From assembly GCA_964643885.1 (NCBI GenBank), contig CAZXUI010000001.1, forward strand, positions 62,001-126,000: a stretch of 64,000 bases of DNA. Direction: 5' to 3'. The notes beneath the pieces are model-generated. The model saw only the letters and a list, made by a program, of their open reading frames with translations. It had not been told where the DNA came from and did not search any database. The stretch is from CAADGL01 sp964643885. Lineage in GTDB: Bacteria > Planctomycetota > Phycisphaerae > UBA1845 > Fen-1342. Shown here one piece after another: positions 40,111 to 48,842 of this stretch. Every line of letters begins with the position of its first letter. Within the stretch, counting starts at the first letter, position 1. Position numbers and translations under genes: made by a program.

Positions 40111-41052
40111 CTACGGTGCCGGCGCCGTGTCATTGCACGGACCGATCTCCGCGCGAAAGTACGCCTCCGCGTCGACGCGAAATCCGGGCTGCAATGTCAC
40201 GCGGTCGCCCGCGTGCAGCACGACGCTGGCGAGGTTCTCGATCACGAGCGTGTCGGCCGAGATGCCGCCGTTCGCCTGGACAACCTCGAACGTGCCGAAT
40301 CCGTTGAACGTGTCGCCGGACAGGGCCGTGTCCTCCGCGCAGTCGCGCGGGTCGAAGAGACAGAAATCGGCCGCATAGGTGGCGTCGTCCGCGAAGATGC
40401 TGCCCGCCACGTTGCAGATCATGGGGTTGACGTATTCGCCTGTGCTCTCGCGGAACACCTCCCAGTGAAGGTGCGGGCCGCAGCTCCCCGCGCCGGGCGG
40501 GACCGAAGGAAGGCACGTTCCGGCCGCCGCCGCCCGGCCGCCTCCGCACGTGTAGCCGACGTCGCCTTCGAGCGCGATCGGATCGCCGCGCGAGACGAGC
40601 GTGCCGACGACGATTCCGAGGTTGCTTGCGCTGTTCTGGGCGATGTGGACGTAGTTGCTCACTTCGCCGTTGGCGTGGCGGATGCGCACCGCGTTTGCGC
40701 AGCCGCCATAGGCGGGATCACAGCCGCAATCGCCGTTCGAGTCGAAGACACTGATGACTTCGCCGTCGGCGGCCGCCACGAGCACGTGCGGTCCGCCGCC
40801 CAGCCCGTTCATGTCGATCTTGCCCGCATCGCTCGACGAGCCGCCCTGCGAGACACCGTGGTCGACGTAGTCGCGCGAGATGACGACGTCCGTTCCGGTC
40901 GAATATGGAATGCGGTAGAAGTTGCGCGAGATCTTGCCGCGGGCGTTGTCCTCCGGTCCGTCGCCGCGGGCCGCCGCCGAGCAACCCAGCAGTGCGGCCG
41001 CCACGAGCAACCCCGAACGGCAAGAGAGCGTATGCAGTACGGTCGGTAGCAT
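40111..41052 (-). CDS. M23-family metallopeptidase, lipoprotein
   Basis: A 313-residue exported peptidase of the lysostaphin/LytM fold. Signal with lipobox L-L-G-C near residue 24. The M23 domain (about 45-235) shows the D-x-x-H region (V-D-H-G-V-S ... G-K-I-D-M-N-G), N-Y-V-H-I-A and the closing G-P-H-L-H-W-E-V (H-x-H zinc ligands, about 207-214). Two Cys-rich loops (D-C-G-C-D-P ... G-G-C-A-N) are added inside it. The tail (about 255-313, V-T-L-Q-P-G-F-R-V-D-A-E-A-Y-F-R-A-E-I) is a small beta domain common at the end of secreted proteins in Bacteroidetes. Peptidoglycan or peptide-crosslink cleavage is the family role; here it sits between two fibre-like genes. Confidence 0.87.
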   Translation of the reverse strand: MLPTVLHTLSCRSGLLVAAALLGCSAAARGDGPEDNARGKISRNFYRIPYSTGTDVVISRDYVDHGVSQGGSSSDAGKIDMNGLGGGPHVLVAAADGEVISVFDSNGDCGCDPAYGGCANAVRIRHANGEVSNYVHIAQNSASNLGIVVGTLVSRGDPIALEGDVGYTCGGGRAAAAGTCLPSVPPGAGSCGPHLHWEVFRESTGEYVNPMICNVAGSIFADDATYAADFCLFDPRDCAEDTALSGDTFNGFGTFEVVQANGGISADTLVIENLASVVLHAGDRVTLQPGFRVDAEAYFRAEIGPCNDTAPAP

Positions 41053-41101
41053 CTCGAATCCTCCATCGTGGGCCTGCCGGCCGGGTGCAATCCCGCAGCG
41101 C

Positions 41102-43105
41102 CTACGGCCGCGCCTCGATCGCGGCGATCCGCGCCACGAGCCGCTCGTTCTCCTGCCTGGCGTCGTCCAGCTTCCGGTCGAGCTCGATGATGTGAAGCGT
41201 GAGCTCCTCGACCTTCCGCAGCAGCGCCGCCTGCATCCGCCCCACGTTGATTCCGCTGGCGGCGACCTCCGCCGCCGAAGGCACATCGGGTAGATGGCCG
41301 TGCTCGCGGACGAACGCCTCCACCTGCTCCAACGCGAGCAGCGGATAGCCGTCGGCGAAGACGAAGTCCGGCCAGTCCTCCGAAAGCTGCACCTCCAGCT
41401 CCTCACACATCACTTTTCCGTCCACCGCCAGCACGACGCCCGCCGGCACCGATGGCAGAGGCGTGTTGGCGCCCATCACGGTCGGGCCGTGCACCGCGAG
41501 CGCGATCCCGTCTTCGTCCAGATTACTGAAGTACCCGCCGTAGGCGCTCGCGGTCGTGCCGGTCCCGACGACGCCCGTGTCAGACCCCTCACCCCGCACT
41601 CCGGTCGAGCCGATTGCAAGAATCGCCGGACCTGAGCCGCCGTCGGCCCGCAACGCGGGCGCATCCAGCCAGTTGGTTCCCCAGCCGATTGCCCAGATGC
41701 CCGGCGTCACGGCGCTGCCGGACTCGCCCACCACCCCGGCGCCGCCATTGCCCAGGCCGTATACGCCGAACGCTCCCTCCGCGCGCACGCCCTGTCCGCC
41801 GACGTTGCTCGCCGTCGCGTGTACACCGAATTGCTGCCCCGCGGCCTGCACGCCCGTGTTCGACTGGCCGCGAACGCCCACGCCGACCGGCGAGTTGCTC
41901 TGACCCAGCACGCCGAACGTCGCCCCTTGCGTGCCCGTGCCCTGCGCGATGCCGTGTACGCCGACAGCGCCAGGCGAGCGGGACATCGTCTCTCCGCGAA
42001 CCGCCGGGTCGGTGCCTTGGACGTTGGTCCGGCGGCCGATTACGCCGAAGCCGACCAGGCTTTCCGTCTCGCCCCAGACGCCCGTGCCGCTCTCCCGGCT
42101 CGTAGCTTGGCCGAATACGCCGAATCCGCGGTCGGTGCGGCCCTGCACACCCGTGCCGGCGCCGGCACTCGAGCCCCAGACGCCGACCGTCCCGGTGGCC
42201 GACCCCAGGTTCTCTCCCCGCACGGCCGCCGAGAACGCACCCGCGCCCGGGTTCTGGATCACACCGTGAACGGCGGTCGCGGCGCCGGTGGCGTTCGTCT
42301 CGCCGCGGAGCGCGTTTCCAGTGGTCGACCGCGCCAGCAGCGCCAGACCGTCGTCGTTCAGAAAGAATCCGCCGTAGCCGCTGCTGCTGCTGGTCTCGCC
42401 GTACACGCCGTAGTTCACGCCGCTGGCGCTCAGCGCCGATCCCCAGACGCCCCTGCCGGTCGTGCTGTCTGCGTATCCCACGACGCCCGAGGTGTCGCCG
42501 CTGTCCGCCGTCGCGAAGCCCTGCACGCCGATACCGGCGTCGCCGGCGCTCTGCCCGAACACACCGTAGGTGTTCCCGGTCGGATTCGTTGTCCAGCCGA
42601 AGATCGCGCGCGGCGCCGGAGAGCGGACGTCCAGGCGGAAGAGCGGCGCCTGCGTGCCGATGCCGACCCGTGAGCCGTCGAAGAAGATGTCATCTCCGCT
42701 CGTCTGCCACGGCCGCGTGCTGAACACCGCGTACGGTGTCGGCGTCAGTTCTTGTCGCGGAGAGAGCGTCGTGAAGCCGCCCACGCCGGCGGGCGATCGC
42801 ACGGCGATCTCCAGAAAGCGAGCCTCGCCTTCGAATGCGTCGCCGAAGTCCAGCAGCACGGTGAAGCGCCCGCCGACCACCAGGTGGTCATCGACCTGAA
42901 CCAGGGCCCCGACCTGGTTTCCACCGGCCGGCTGGTCCCACAGGCTGAACTGGAAGTCGCTGCTGGCGTCGATGAACTGTCCGTTTTGTGCCAGCTCGCC
43001 TTGATAGGTGAACGCCGAGCCGACCGGAGCTTGTGCTGCGGCCTGAGTCGAGAGCAGGGCGGCCACGGCCAGCCCGGTCCAAACGAGTTTCAGCATCGCG
43101 CGCAT
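41102..43105 (-). CDS. Secreted G-V-Y-G repeat fibre-like protein with C-terminal coiled coil
   Basis: A 667-residue exported protein, paralogue of 37926-39824: same N-terminal domain (A-F-T-Y-Q-G-E-L ... P-R-Q-E-L-T-P-T-P-Y-A) and a similar G-V-W-G/G-V-Y-G/G-V-R-G repeat region (about 175-560). The C-terminus differs: G-K-V-M-C-E-E-L-E-V, then L-L-A-L-E-Q-V-E-A-F-V-R-E-H-G-H-L-P-D-V-P-S, G-I-N-V-G-R-M-Q-A-A-L-L-R-K-V-E-E-L and a coiled coil. That ending is typical of fibre-like proteins in Bacteroidetes and resembles S74-type chaperone ends. AAGGAG lies 8 bases before the ATG. Its partner genes on the same strand are the M23 peptidase and the other fibre protein. Confidence 0.78.
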   Translation of the reverse strand: MRAMLKLVWTGLAVAALLSTQAAAQAPVGSAFTYQGELAQNGQFIDASSDFQFSLWDQPAGGNQVGALVQVDDHLVVGGRFTVLLDFGDAFEGEARFLEIAVRSPAGVGGFTTLSPRQELTPTPYAVFSTRPWQTSGDDIFFDGSRVGIGTQAPLFRLDVRSPAPRAIFGWTTNPTGNTYGVFGQSAGDAGIGVQGFATADSGDTSGVVGYADSTTGRGVWGSALSASGVNYGVYGETSSSSGYGGFFLNDDGLALLARSTTGNALRGETNATGAATAVHGVIQNPGAGAFSAAVRGENLGSATGTVGVWGSSAGAGTGVQGRTDRGFGVFGQATSRESGTGVWGETESLVGFGVIGRRTNVQGTDPAVRGETMSRSPGAVGVHGIAQGTGTQGATFGVLGQSNSPVGVGVRGQSNTGVQAAGQQFGVHATASNVGGQGVRAEGAFGVYGLGNGGAGVVGESGSAVTPGIWAIGWGTNWLDAPALRADGGSGPAILAIGSTGVRGEGSDTGVVGTGTTASAYGGYFSNLDEDGIALAVHGPTVMGANTPLPSVPAGVVLAVDGKVMCEELEVQLSEDWPDFVFADGYPLLALEQVEAFVREHGHLPDVPSAAEVAASGINVGRMQAALLRKVEELTLHIIELDRKLDDARQENERLVARIAAIEARP

Positions 43106-43313
43106 GATCCACTCCTTTTCTACGGTGAGATCGCTTCCTGTCCCGCTCGGCGAGATCGCGGCCGGGTTGCTGCCCGCCGCCGAGAATCTCGCGCTATCCA
43201 CGGTTCTGAATTCGGCCCACTTCTTGCCAAGCGGGCCGGCGGCGGGCGACTCACGCGGTAGGCGCGATTTCTGTTGCGGCGCAGCGCGGCCGGCCGGAGA
43301 ATAAGCCACGGCC

Positions 43314-43946
43314 ATGCCCCTACCTCTCGACGAACAGCTCGCGGCCGCGATTGGCGGCGACGACGACGCGCTGGCAGCGCTGCTGGCCGAATTCGCGCCG
43401 CAGGTCCGCGCCCGCGTCGCCGCCTCGCTCCCGGGCCGGTGGCAGTCGGTGCTGGAAGTGGACGACGTGATGCAGACGACATACCTGGAGGCCTTCCTTC
43501 GGATTCGGAACCTCCAGAATCTCGGACCGGCCGCCTTTGCCGGGTGGCTGACACGCATTGCAGAAAACAATCTGCGCGACGCCCTGCGCCAGCTCGAGGC
43601 GCTCAAGCGACCCCAGCCGGGCAACCGGATCGAGGCCGACGCGGCCGGCCGAAACGCGGATTCGGTCGAGAATCTGCTCGAACGGCTGGATTGCACGACG
43701 ACCACGCCCAGCCGGGACGCCGTCCGCGTCGAGGCCCGGGCGGCGCTGTCGGCCGCCATCGACGCCTTGCCGCCGGACTATGCCCGCGTCGTTCGGCTTT
43801 ACGATCTGGAGTGCCGCTCGCCGGACGAGGTGGCCCGGGAGATGGGCCGCTCGCAAGGGGCGGTTTTCATGCTGCGGGCGCGGGCGCACGAGCGGCTCAG
43901 AGAGCTGCTCGTCAAGGGAGGCGAATTCCGCAGCAGCTCGGCGTGA
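43314..43946 (+). CDS. ECF-family RNA polymerase sigma factor
   Basis: A 210-residue sigma-70-family protein. Region 2 (about 12-90) includes V-L-E-V-D-D-V-M-Q-T-T-Y-L-E-A-F-L, and region 4 (about 135-205) includes A-I-D-A-L-P-P-D-Y-A-R-V-V-R-L-Y-D-L-E and the helix-turn-helix S-P-D-E-V-A-R-E-M-G-R-S-Q-G-A-V. No membrane segment or anti-sigma gene adjacent. Instead a kinase gene follows after 62 bases, the arrangement of planctomycete ECF groups thought to be controlled by Ser/Thr kinases. It is divergent from the fibre gene at 43105, so it may regulate that cluster; this is inference. Confidence 0.92.
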   Translation: MPLPLDEQLAAAIGGDDDALAALLAEFAPQVRARVAASLPGRWQSVLEVDDVMQTTYLEAFLRIRNLQNLGPAAFAGWLTRIAENNLRDALRQLEALKRPQPGNRIEADAAGRNADSVENLLERLDCTTTTPSRDAVRVEARAALSAAIDALPPDYARVVRLYDLECRSPDEVAREMGRSQGAVFMLRARAHERLRELLVKGGEFRSSSA

Positions 43947-44008
43947 TCGAGGGCCGACCCTTGCGCTTGAGAGAATAGGTACCCCATCCGCAGCGGGAGC
44001 GTGCGTTC

Positions 44009-46510
44009 GTGAGCTCGAACTCTGAGAATCCGCTGATTCAGGCGGCGCGACGGCAGGCGGACGCCGCCCGCCGCATGTCCGCCCGGGGCAGCGGCTCCGA
44101 TCCGCCGGGCGGCGCGTGGGCGACCGAGCCGCAGGGCTGGAGCGAGTACGAGTTGCTGGGCGAAATCCGCCGCGGCGGGCAGGGCGTCGTCTACCGGGCC
44201 GTGCAGCGCTCCACGCGGCGAGTCGTAGCCCTCAAGGTCCTTCGCGAGAGCCCGCTGGCGATCGAGCGTGACCGGGCCCGCTTCGATCGGGAAGTGCAGA
44301 TCCTCGCCTCAGTCTCTCATCCGAATGTCGTCACGATTCACGACAGCGGCACGCGCGACGGCTGGCGCTACTACGTGATGGACTTCATCGACGGCGTCTC
44401 GCTCGACGCCCACGTCGAGCGGCAGACCTGGGCGAGCCCGCGGCAGCGGATCGAGGCGATCCTCACTCTGCTCGTCAAAGTGTGCGATGCGGTGCACGCC
44501 GCCCATTTGCACGGCGTCATCCATCGCGATCTGAAACCCGGAAACATCCTCGTCGACTCCCAGGGCGAGCCCCACGTCGTCGATTTCGGACTCGCCCGAT
44601 CCGTCCAGCCGGCCGGCGACGACTCCGAGCGCGAGGCCATGACGCAGACCGGGCAGTTCGTCGGCACGCTGCCCTGGGCCAGTCCTGAGCAGGCGGCCGG
44701 ACGCGTTTCCGAAGTCGACGTCCGCACCGACGTCTATTCGCTCGGCGTCGTGCTTTACCAGCTCCTCACCGGCCGTTTCCCATATCAGGTGACCGGCCCG
44801 CTGCGCGACGTGCTCAACGAGATCGTCGCCTCGCCGCCGCAGCGGCCGCGCGAGTTGCTGCGTGAGCTCGACGACGACGTCGAGACGATCCTGCTCAAGT
44901 GTCTCGAGAAGCAGCCCGAGCGGCGCTACCAGTCGGCCGGCGAGCTGGCCCGCGACCTGCGCCGGCGCCTGGCCGGTGAGCCGATCGACGCGAAGCGCGA
45001 CAGCATGCTCTACATTCTGCGCAAGAGCGTTCGGCGGCACCGCGCCGCCGTGTTCGCCGGCGGCGTGCTCCTGCTCCTGCTGGTCGCGTCGACGATCACC
45101 TTTCGCACGCTCTATCTCCAGCAGGCGGCGGCCCGCCGCGAGGCGGCTGACGCGGCCCGGGAAGCCCGCCTGCGAGCCCATGAGACGCACGAGGCGGCCG
45201 CCTTCCTGATGGATCATGTCGCCGCCCGGCTCACGTCGCTGCTGGGCGCCAGCGACCTGCGGGCCGAGCTGCTCGGCGACGCCTACGAACGCTTCGCTTC
45301 GCTCACGCGCGAAAGCTCCGATCCCGAGGTGCAGACCGATCTGGCCCGCCTGCACGGCAAACTGGCGAACCTGGCCCGCGATCTCGGCCGCCCGGACGAC
45401 GCCCAGGCGCACCTCGATTCTGCCCTGCGCATCGTCGAGGAGCAGCTCCAGCGGTGGCCCGCCGAGCGCCCGCTACAGACCCTGCGGGCCGATCTGGAGG
45501 GCCAGCGCGGCGACCTGGCCCGCTGGCGCGGGGATATCGAGACGGCCGCGCAGGCGTACGGCGTGCTGCACGATACCTACGAGCGATTGACCGCGGCCGA
45601 GCCGGACGACCCGGCGCTGCTGCGCGGCCTGTCGATGGCCTGCGAGCGCCGCGCCGTCCTGGCGGGGGTTCAGAAGGACCCCGACGCCGACCTGGCCTGG
45701 TCGCGGCGCATGTTCGAGCTCAAACAGAGAGTCGTGGATCAGATGCCTGACAACGCGAACGCGCGCTATGAGCTGTCGATCGCGCATGAGCGGCTCGGCC
45801 GGCGCGAGCCCGATAAGGCCACCGCGGCCGGCCACATCGAGGCGGCGATGCGAATTCGCGAAGAGCTGGTGGAGCAGTCGCCACAGGACGGCCGCTTCCT
45901 GCGGGCGCTGTCGATCAGCTATGAGCAGATGGCGATCCGGGCGGGCGCTGCACGCGATCCCGCGGCCGACCGGCAGTGGACCGAACGCATGGTCGAGCTG
46001 AAGCTGCGGCTCATCGCGATCGAACCGCAGAATGCTCTCTATCAGCATGACTACGCCGTCAGTCTCGAGCGGATGTCGAGTCACCTGAGGAAGGACGACC
46101 CGGCCAAGGCGCTCGCGCTCAGCGCCGAGGCGCTCGAGACCTTCCGCCGGCTGGAGGCGGCCGACCCGCGCTCGGTCCGCTTCGCCGCCGACGTAGAGCA
46201 GTCGCTGTTTACCGTCGGGTTGCGCGCCCGGGCGGCCGGAGAGATCGATCTCGCCCGGCAGCGCTGGGTCGAGCTGCTCGAGCGGCACGATCGTGCGGAC
46301 GTCGTGGTCCCGCCCGACCCACGGCGGCCGTTCGGTCGGGCGCAACTGCTCTGCATCCTGGCCGAGCTGGAGCACGCCGCGGGCCGGCTGGAGGACATGC
46401 GGAGATATCGCGAGGCGGCGCGGCGGCAGCTCGAGGCGCTTGCAACGGATGGTGGGGCGGACGAGAGCGCCGACAGGCTGCATGCCCGCCTCGACGCGCT
46501 GCCGGATTGA
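44009..46510 (+). CDS. Ser/Thr protein kinase with membrane anchor and TPR-like sensor
   Basis: An 833-residue kinase: N-terminal linker, kinase domain (about 46-320) with G-E-I-R-R-G-G-Q-G-V-V-Y, A-L-K-V-L-R, H-R-D-L-K-P-G-N and D-F-G-L-A, all catalytic residues present. One membrane segment lies at about 348-366 (V-F-A-G-G-V-L-L-L-L-L-V), followed by a helical repeat region to the end, rich in A-x-x-x-Y/L and E-R-M-V-E-L-K units. GTG start 62 bases after the sigma gene; the two are probably one transcription unit. The likely role is to sense an extracytoplasmic state and activate the ECF factor. Confidence 0.92.
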   Translation: MSSNSENPLIQAARRQADAARRMSARGSGSDPPGGAWATEPQGWSEYELLGEIRRGGQGVVYRAVQRSTRRVVALKVLRESPLAIERDRARFDREVQILASVSHPNVVTIHDSGTRDGWRYYVMDFIDGVSLDAHVERQTWASPRQRIEAILTLLVKVCDAVHAAHLHGVIHRDLKPGNILVDSQGEPHVVDFGLARSVQPAGDDSEREAMTQTGQFVGTLPWASPEQAAGRVSEVDVRTDVYSLGVVLYQLLTGRFPYQVTGPLRDVLNEIVASPPQRPRELLRELDDDVETILLKCLEKQPERRYQSAGELARDLRRRLAGEPIDAKRDSMLYILRKSVRRHRAAVFAGGVLLLLLVASTITFRTLYLQQAAARREAADAAREARLRAHETHEAAAFLMDHVAARLTSLLGASDLRAELLGDAYERFASLTRESSDPEVQTDLARLHGKLANLARDLGRPDDAQAHLDSALRIVEEQLQRWPAERPLQTLRADLEGQRGDLARWRGDIETAAQAYGVLHDTYERLTAAEPDDPALLRGLSMACERRAVLAGVQKDPDADLAWSRRMFELKQRVVDQMPDNANARYELSIAHERLGRREPDKATAAGHIEAAMRIREELVEQSPQDGRFLRALSISYEQMAIRAGAARDPAADRQWTERMVELKLRLIAIEPQNALYQHDYAVSLERMSSHLRKDDPAKALALSAEALETFRRLEAADPRSVRFAADVEQSLFTVGLRARAAGEIDLARQRWVELLERHDRADVVVPPDPRRPFGRAQLLCILAELEHAAGRLEDMRRYREAARRQLEALATDGGADESADRLHARLDALPD

Positions 46511-46666
46511 GTGTCATTCCTGGCCGGCCCGTAAGGAACAATCCTCGCCGGCGGCGGCCGTCGCGCTGCACTCCTCGTCGCGGAAGCCCGACGGCCGACC
46601 GCGGCTTGCGCCAACTCAGCCAGATTCGCTTGACTTTCCCGCCCGTCCATGCGAGGATGATGTGGT

Positions 46667-46732
46667 ATGAACCAGCGGCTCAGCCATCGCGGTCATCATC
46701 ATCACCGCCCCCACGGGCCGGTGTCCGGGTGA
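46667..46732 (+). CDS. hisL: Histidine leader peptide
   Basis: A 21-residue frame: ATG, then residues N-Q-R-L-S, with His at positions 7, 10, 11, 12, 13 and 16, and a TGA stop. GAGG lies 10 bases upstream of the ATG. Six histidines in ten positions, immediately before a terminator and the his operon, is the hallmark of a leader peptide whose translation measures charged tRNA-His. A TTGACT box at 46630-46635 may be a -35; no clear -10 follows. Confidence 0.88.
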   Translation: MNQRLSHRGHHHHRPHGPVSG

Positions 46733-46806
46733 TGCCCTGCCTGCGCTAGCCGCAGGAATCTGAGCAGAAGTCCCCGACGCCGGCATCCGCCGGCGTTTTC
46801 TGTTTC
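46703..46806 (+). promoter_or_regulatory. Transcription attenuator of the his operon
   Basis: Four mutually exclusive segments can be written. 1: CACCG 46703-46707, inside the His codons. 2: GCCGGTGT 46717-46724. 3: ACGCCGGC 46777-46784. 4: GCCGGCGT 46789-46796, followed by TTTTCTGTTT. Segments 3:4 form the terminator (8 bp, ATCC loop). 2:3 pair over 8 bp with one G-U, the antiterminator. 1:2 pair over 5 bp. A ribosome stalled at the His codons covers 1 and frees 2 to block the terminator. A small hairpin CTGCG-CTAGC-CGCAG (46741-46755) lies between 2 and 3. Confidence 0.85.
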
Positions 46807-46848
46807 CCGCCGGCTCGTGTCCCGCGTTGATCGCAAAGGAGTGTCTCG

Positions 46849-47724
46849 ATGCCCCGGTCGACCTCGTCCCGTCCGCTGCGCATGGCCCTGCCCAAGGGCC
46901 GGATGGCCGCCGGTGTCGCGGAGCTGCTCGCGGACGCCGGCGTTCGCATGCGCGTCGGCGCCCGCGAGTATCGCCCCACGATCTCACTGCCGGACGTCGA
47001 AGTGAAAGTGCTCAAGCCGCAGAGTATCGTCGAAATGCTGCATGTGGGCTCGCGCGACCTCGGCTTCGCAGGTGCCGACTGGGTGAGCGAGCTGGGCGCG
47101 AACGTCGTCGAGCTGCTCGACACCGGCCTCGATCCGGTTTCCCTCGTCGCCGCCGCGCCGCGCGGGCTGCTCGTAGACGGCCGGCTGCCGCAGCGCCGGA
47201 TCGTCGTTGCGGCCGAGTATGAGCGGCTCACTCGCCGCTGGATCGAGCAGCGCGGCCTGGACGCCACCTTCGTGCACTCCTTCGGCGCCACGGAGGTCTT
47301 TCCGCCCGAGGACGCCGACTGCATCGTCGATGTAACGGCCACCGGTGCGACCCTGGCCGCCAACGGGCTCGAGGTCTTCGACACGTTGATCACCTCGTCG
47401 ACGCGGCTGTACGCGCATCCGGCCGTGATGGACCAGCCTGCGCTGCGCCAGCGCTGCGAGCACCTGGTGATGCTGCTCAAGTCCGTGCTCGAGGCGAGGA
47501 AGCGCGTCATGCTGGAGGTGAACATCGGCCTGGATCAGTTGGAGCAGCTTGTCGCGATCCTGCCCTGCATGCGTGAGCCGACCATCGCCCGCCTGCACGG
47601 CGACGCCGGCTGCGCCGTCAAGGTCGCCGTGCCGCGCGATGTCGTGCCGCGGCTCATCCCTGAGATCAAGCTCCGCGGCGGCACCGACATCGTCGTCTAC
47701 GAGCTTTCGCAGATCGTGCCGTGA
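46849..47724 (+). CDS. hisG: ATP phosphoribosyltransferase, long form
   Basis: First committed enzyme of histidine synthesis (ATP + PRPP to phosphoribosyl-ATP), normally feedback-inhibited by histidine. 291 residues: a periplasmic-binding-like catalytic core (L-R-M-A-L-P-K-G-R-M at the start, G-A-D-W-V-S-E, the PRPP loop D-C-I-V-D-V-T-A-T-G-A-T-L near 160) plus a C-terminal ACT-like regulatory domain (about 210-291, M-L-E-V-N-I-G and R-G-G-T-D-I-V-V-Y-E-L-S). The regulatory domain makes it independent of HisZ, and no hisZ is seen. AAAGGAG precedes the ATG. First structural gene after the attenuator. Confidence 0.95.
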   Translation: MPRSTSSRPLRMALPKGRMAAGVAELLADAGVRMRVGAREYRPTISLPDVEVKVLKPQSIVEMLHVGSRDLGFAGADWVSELGANVVELLDTGLDPVSLVAAAPRGLLVDGRLPQRRIVVAAEYERLTRRWIEQRGLDATFVHSFGATEVFPPEDADCIVDVTATGATLAANGLEVFDTLITSSTRLYAHPAVMDQPALRQRCEHLVMLLKSVLEARKRVMLEVNIGLDQLEQLVAILPCMREPTIARLHGDAGCAVKVAVPRDVVPRLIPEIKLRGGTDIVVYELSQIVP

Positions 47725-47741
47725 GCGCGGGAGAACGAGCG

Positions 47742-48842
47742 ATGAAAGGCACCAGCACCGCCCGGCTCGTCGGAGCGAAGCGCGTCCGCGACGTGACGGC
47801 CTACGGCCCGCCCAGACCCACGCAGCCGATCGACCTGCGGCTGGACGCCAACGAGGGGATGCGCCCGCCCGCAGAAGTGCTGGATTTTCTCGCCGCCGCG
47901 GGGCCGGAGCTGATCCGCCGCTATCCGCGGGCCGCGCTGCTCGAGCAGCGGCTGGCGGAGCGCTTCGCGCTGCCGCGCGAGCGTGTGCTCGCGACGGCCG
48001 GGATCGACGACGCTCTCTATCACCTCTGTCAGGCGACGCTGGAGGCCGGCCGCGAATTCGTTCTGCCGGAGCCGACGTTCGAGATGCTGCCCAGATACGC
48101 GGCCCTGGCGGGTGGAACGGTCGTCTCCGTGCCTTGGTGGCGCGACGAATACCCGCTGGCGAGCGTGCTTGAGCGCATCGGACCGCAGACCGCGTTGATC
48201 GCCGTCGTCTCGCCGAACAACCCGACCGGCGCCACCGCGACCACCGGGCAGATCGCGCAGCTCGCCTGTGCCGCCCCCTCCGCACTCGTTGTGCTCGACC
48301 TCGCGTACGCGGAGTTCGCCGATGAGGACCCGACGGCCGCGGCCTTGAGCCTCCCGAATGTGCTCCTGCTGCGGACATTCTCGAAGGCCTGGGGCCTGGC
48401 CGGGCTGCGCGTCGGTTATGCACTCGGGCCGCCGGAGGTGATCGGCTGGCTCCGCGCAAGTGGTAATCCCTTTGCCGTTTCCGCGCCGGCGGCCGCAGTC
48501 GCCGCCGAGTGGCTGCAATCCGGCCAGTCCGCGGTTACGGCATACGCGCGCGCTGTGCGCGAGGAGCGGGCCGCTCTGACCGACCTTCTGCGACGCCACG
48601 GTGCGCAGCCGCTGCCCTCGCAGGGCAACTTCGTGCTGGCGGAGTACCCAGACGCTGCCGCGGTCTGGGCCGCTCTCGCGCAGCGCGGCATTGCCGTGCG
48701 GGCGTTCGCCGATCCAGCGCCGCTGGGCCGCTGCCTGCGAATCACCTGTCCCGGCGACGCCGCGGACTTCGCCCGCCTGTGCGACACGCTTCGAGAGATT
48801 CTGCCGGCCGACGCCGGCCACCACGAAGGAGAATCGACATGA
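47742..48842 (+). CDS. hisC: Histidinol-phosphate aminotransferase
   Basis: PLP-dependent conversion of imidazole-acetol phosphate to histidinol phosphate. 366 residues, fold type I. Visible are L-R-L-D-A-N-E-G near 28, V-S-P-N-N-P-T-G-A near 160, D-L-A-Y-A-E-F near 188, and the PLP lysine in R-T-F-S-K-A-W-G-L-A-G-L-R-V-G-Y (about 212). The ATG at 47742 has GGGAG at 8 bases; a GTG at 47721 overlapping the hisG stop is possible. The 3' end overlaps hisB (ATGA). Confidence 0.94.
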   Translation: MKGTSTARLVGAKRVRDVTAYGPPRPTQPIDLRLDANEGMRPPAEVLDFLAAAGPELIRRYPRAALLEQRLAERFALPRERVLATAGIDDALYHLCQATLEAGREFVLPEPTFEMLPRYAALAGGTVVSVPWWRDEYPLASVLERIGPQTALIAVVSPNNPTGATATTGQIAQLACAAPSALVVLDLAYAEFADEDPTAAALSLPNVLLLRTFSKAWGLAGLRVGYALGPPEVIGWLRASGNPFAVSAPAAAVAAEWLQSGQSAVTAYARAVREERAALTDLLRRHGAQPLPSQGNFVLAEYPDAAAVWAALAQRGIAVRAFADPAPLGRCLRITCPGDAADFARLCDTLREILPADAGHHEGEST

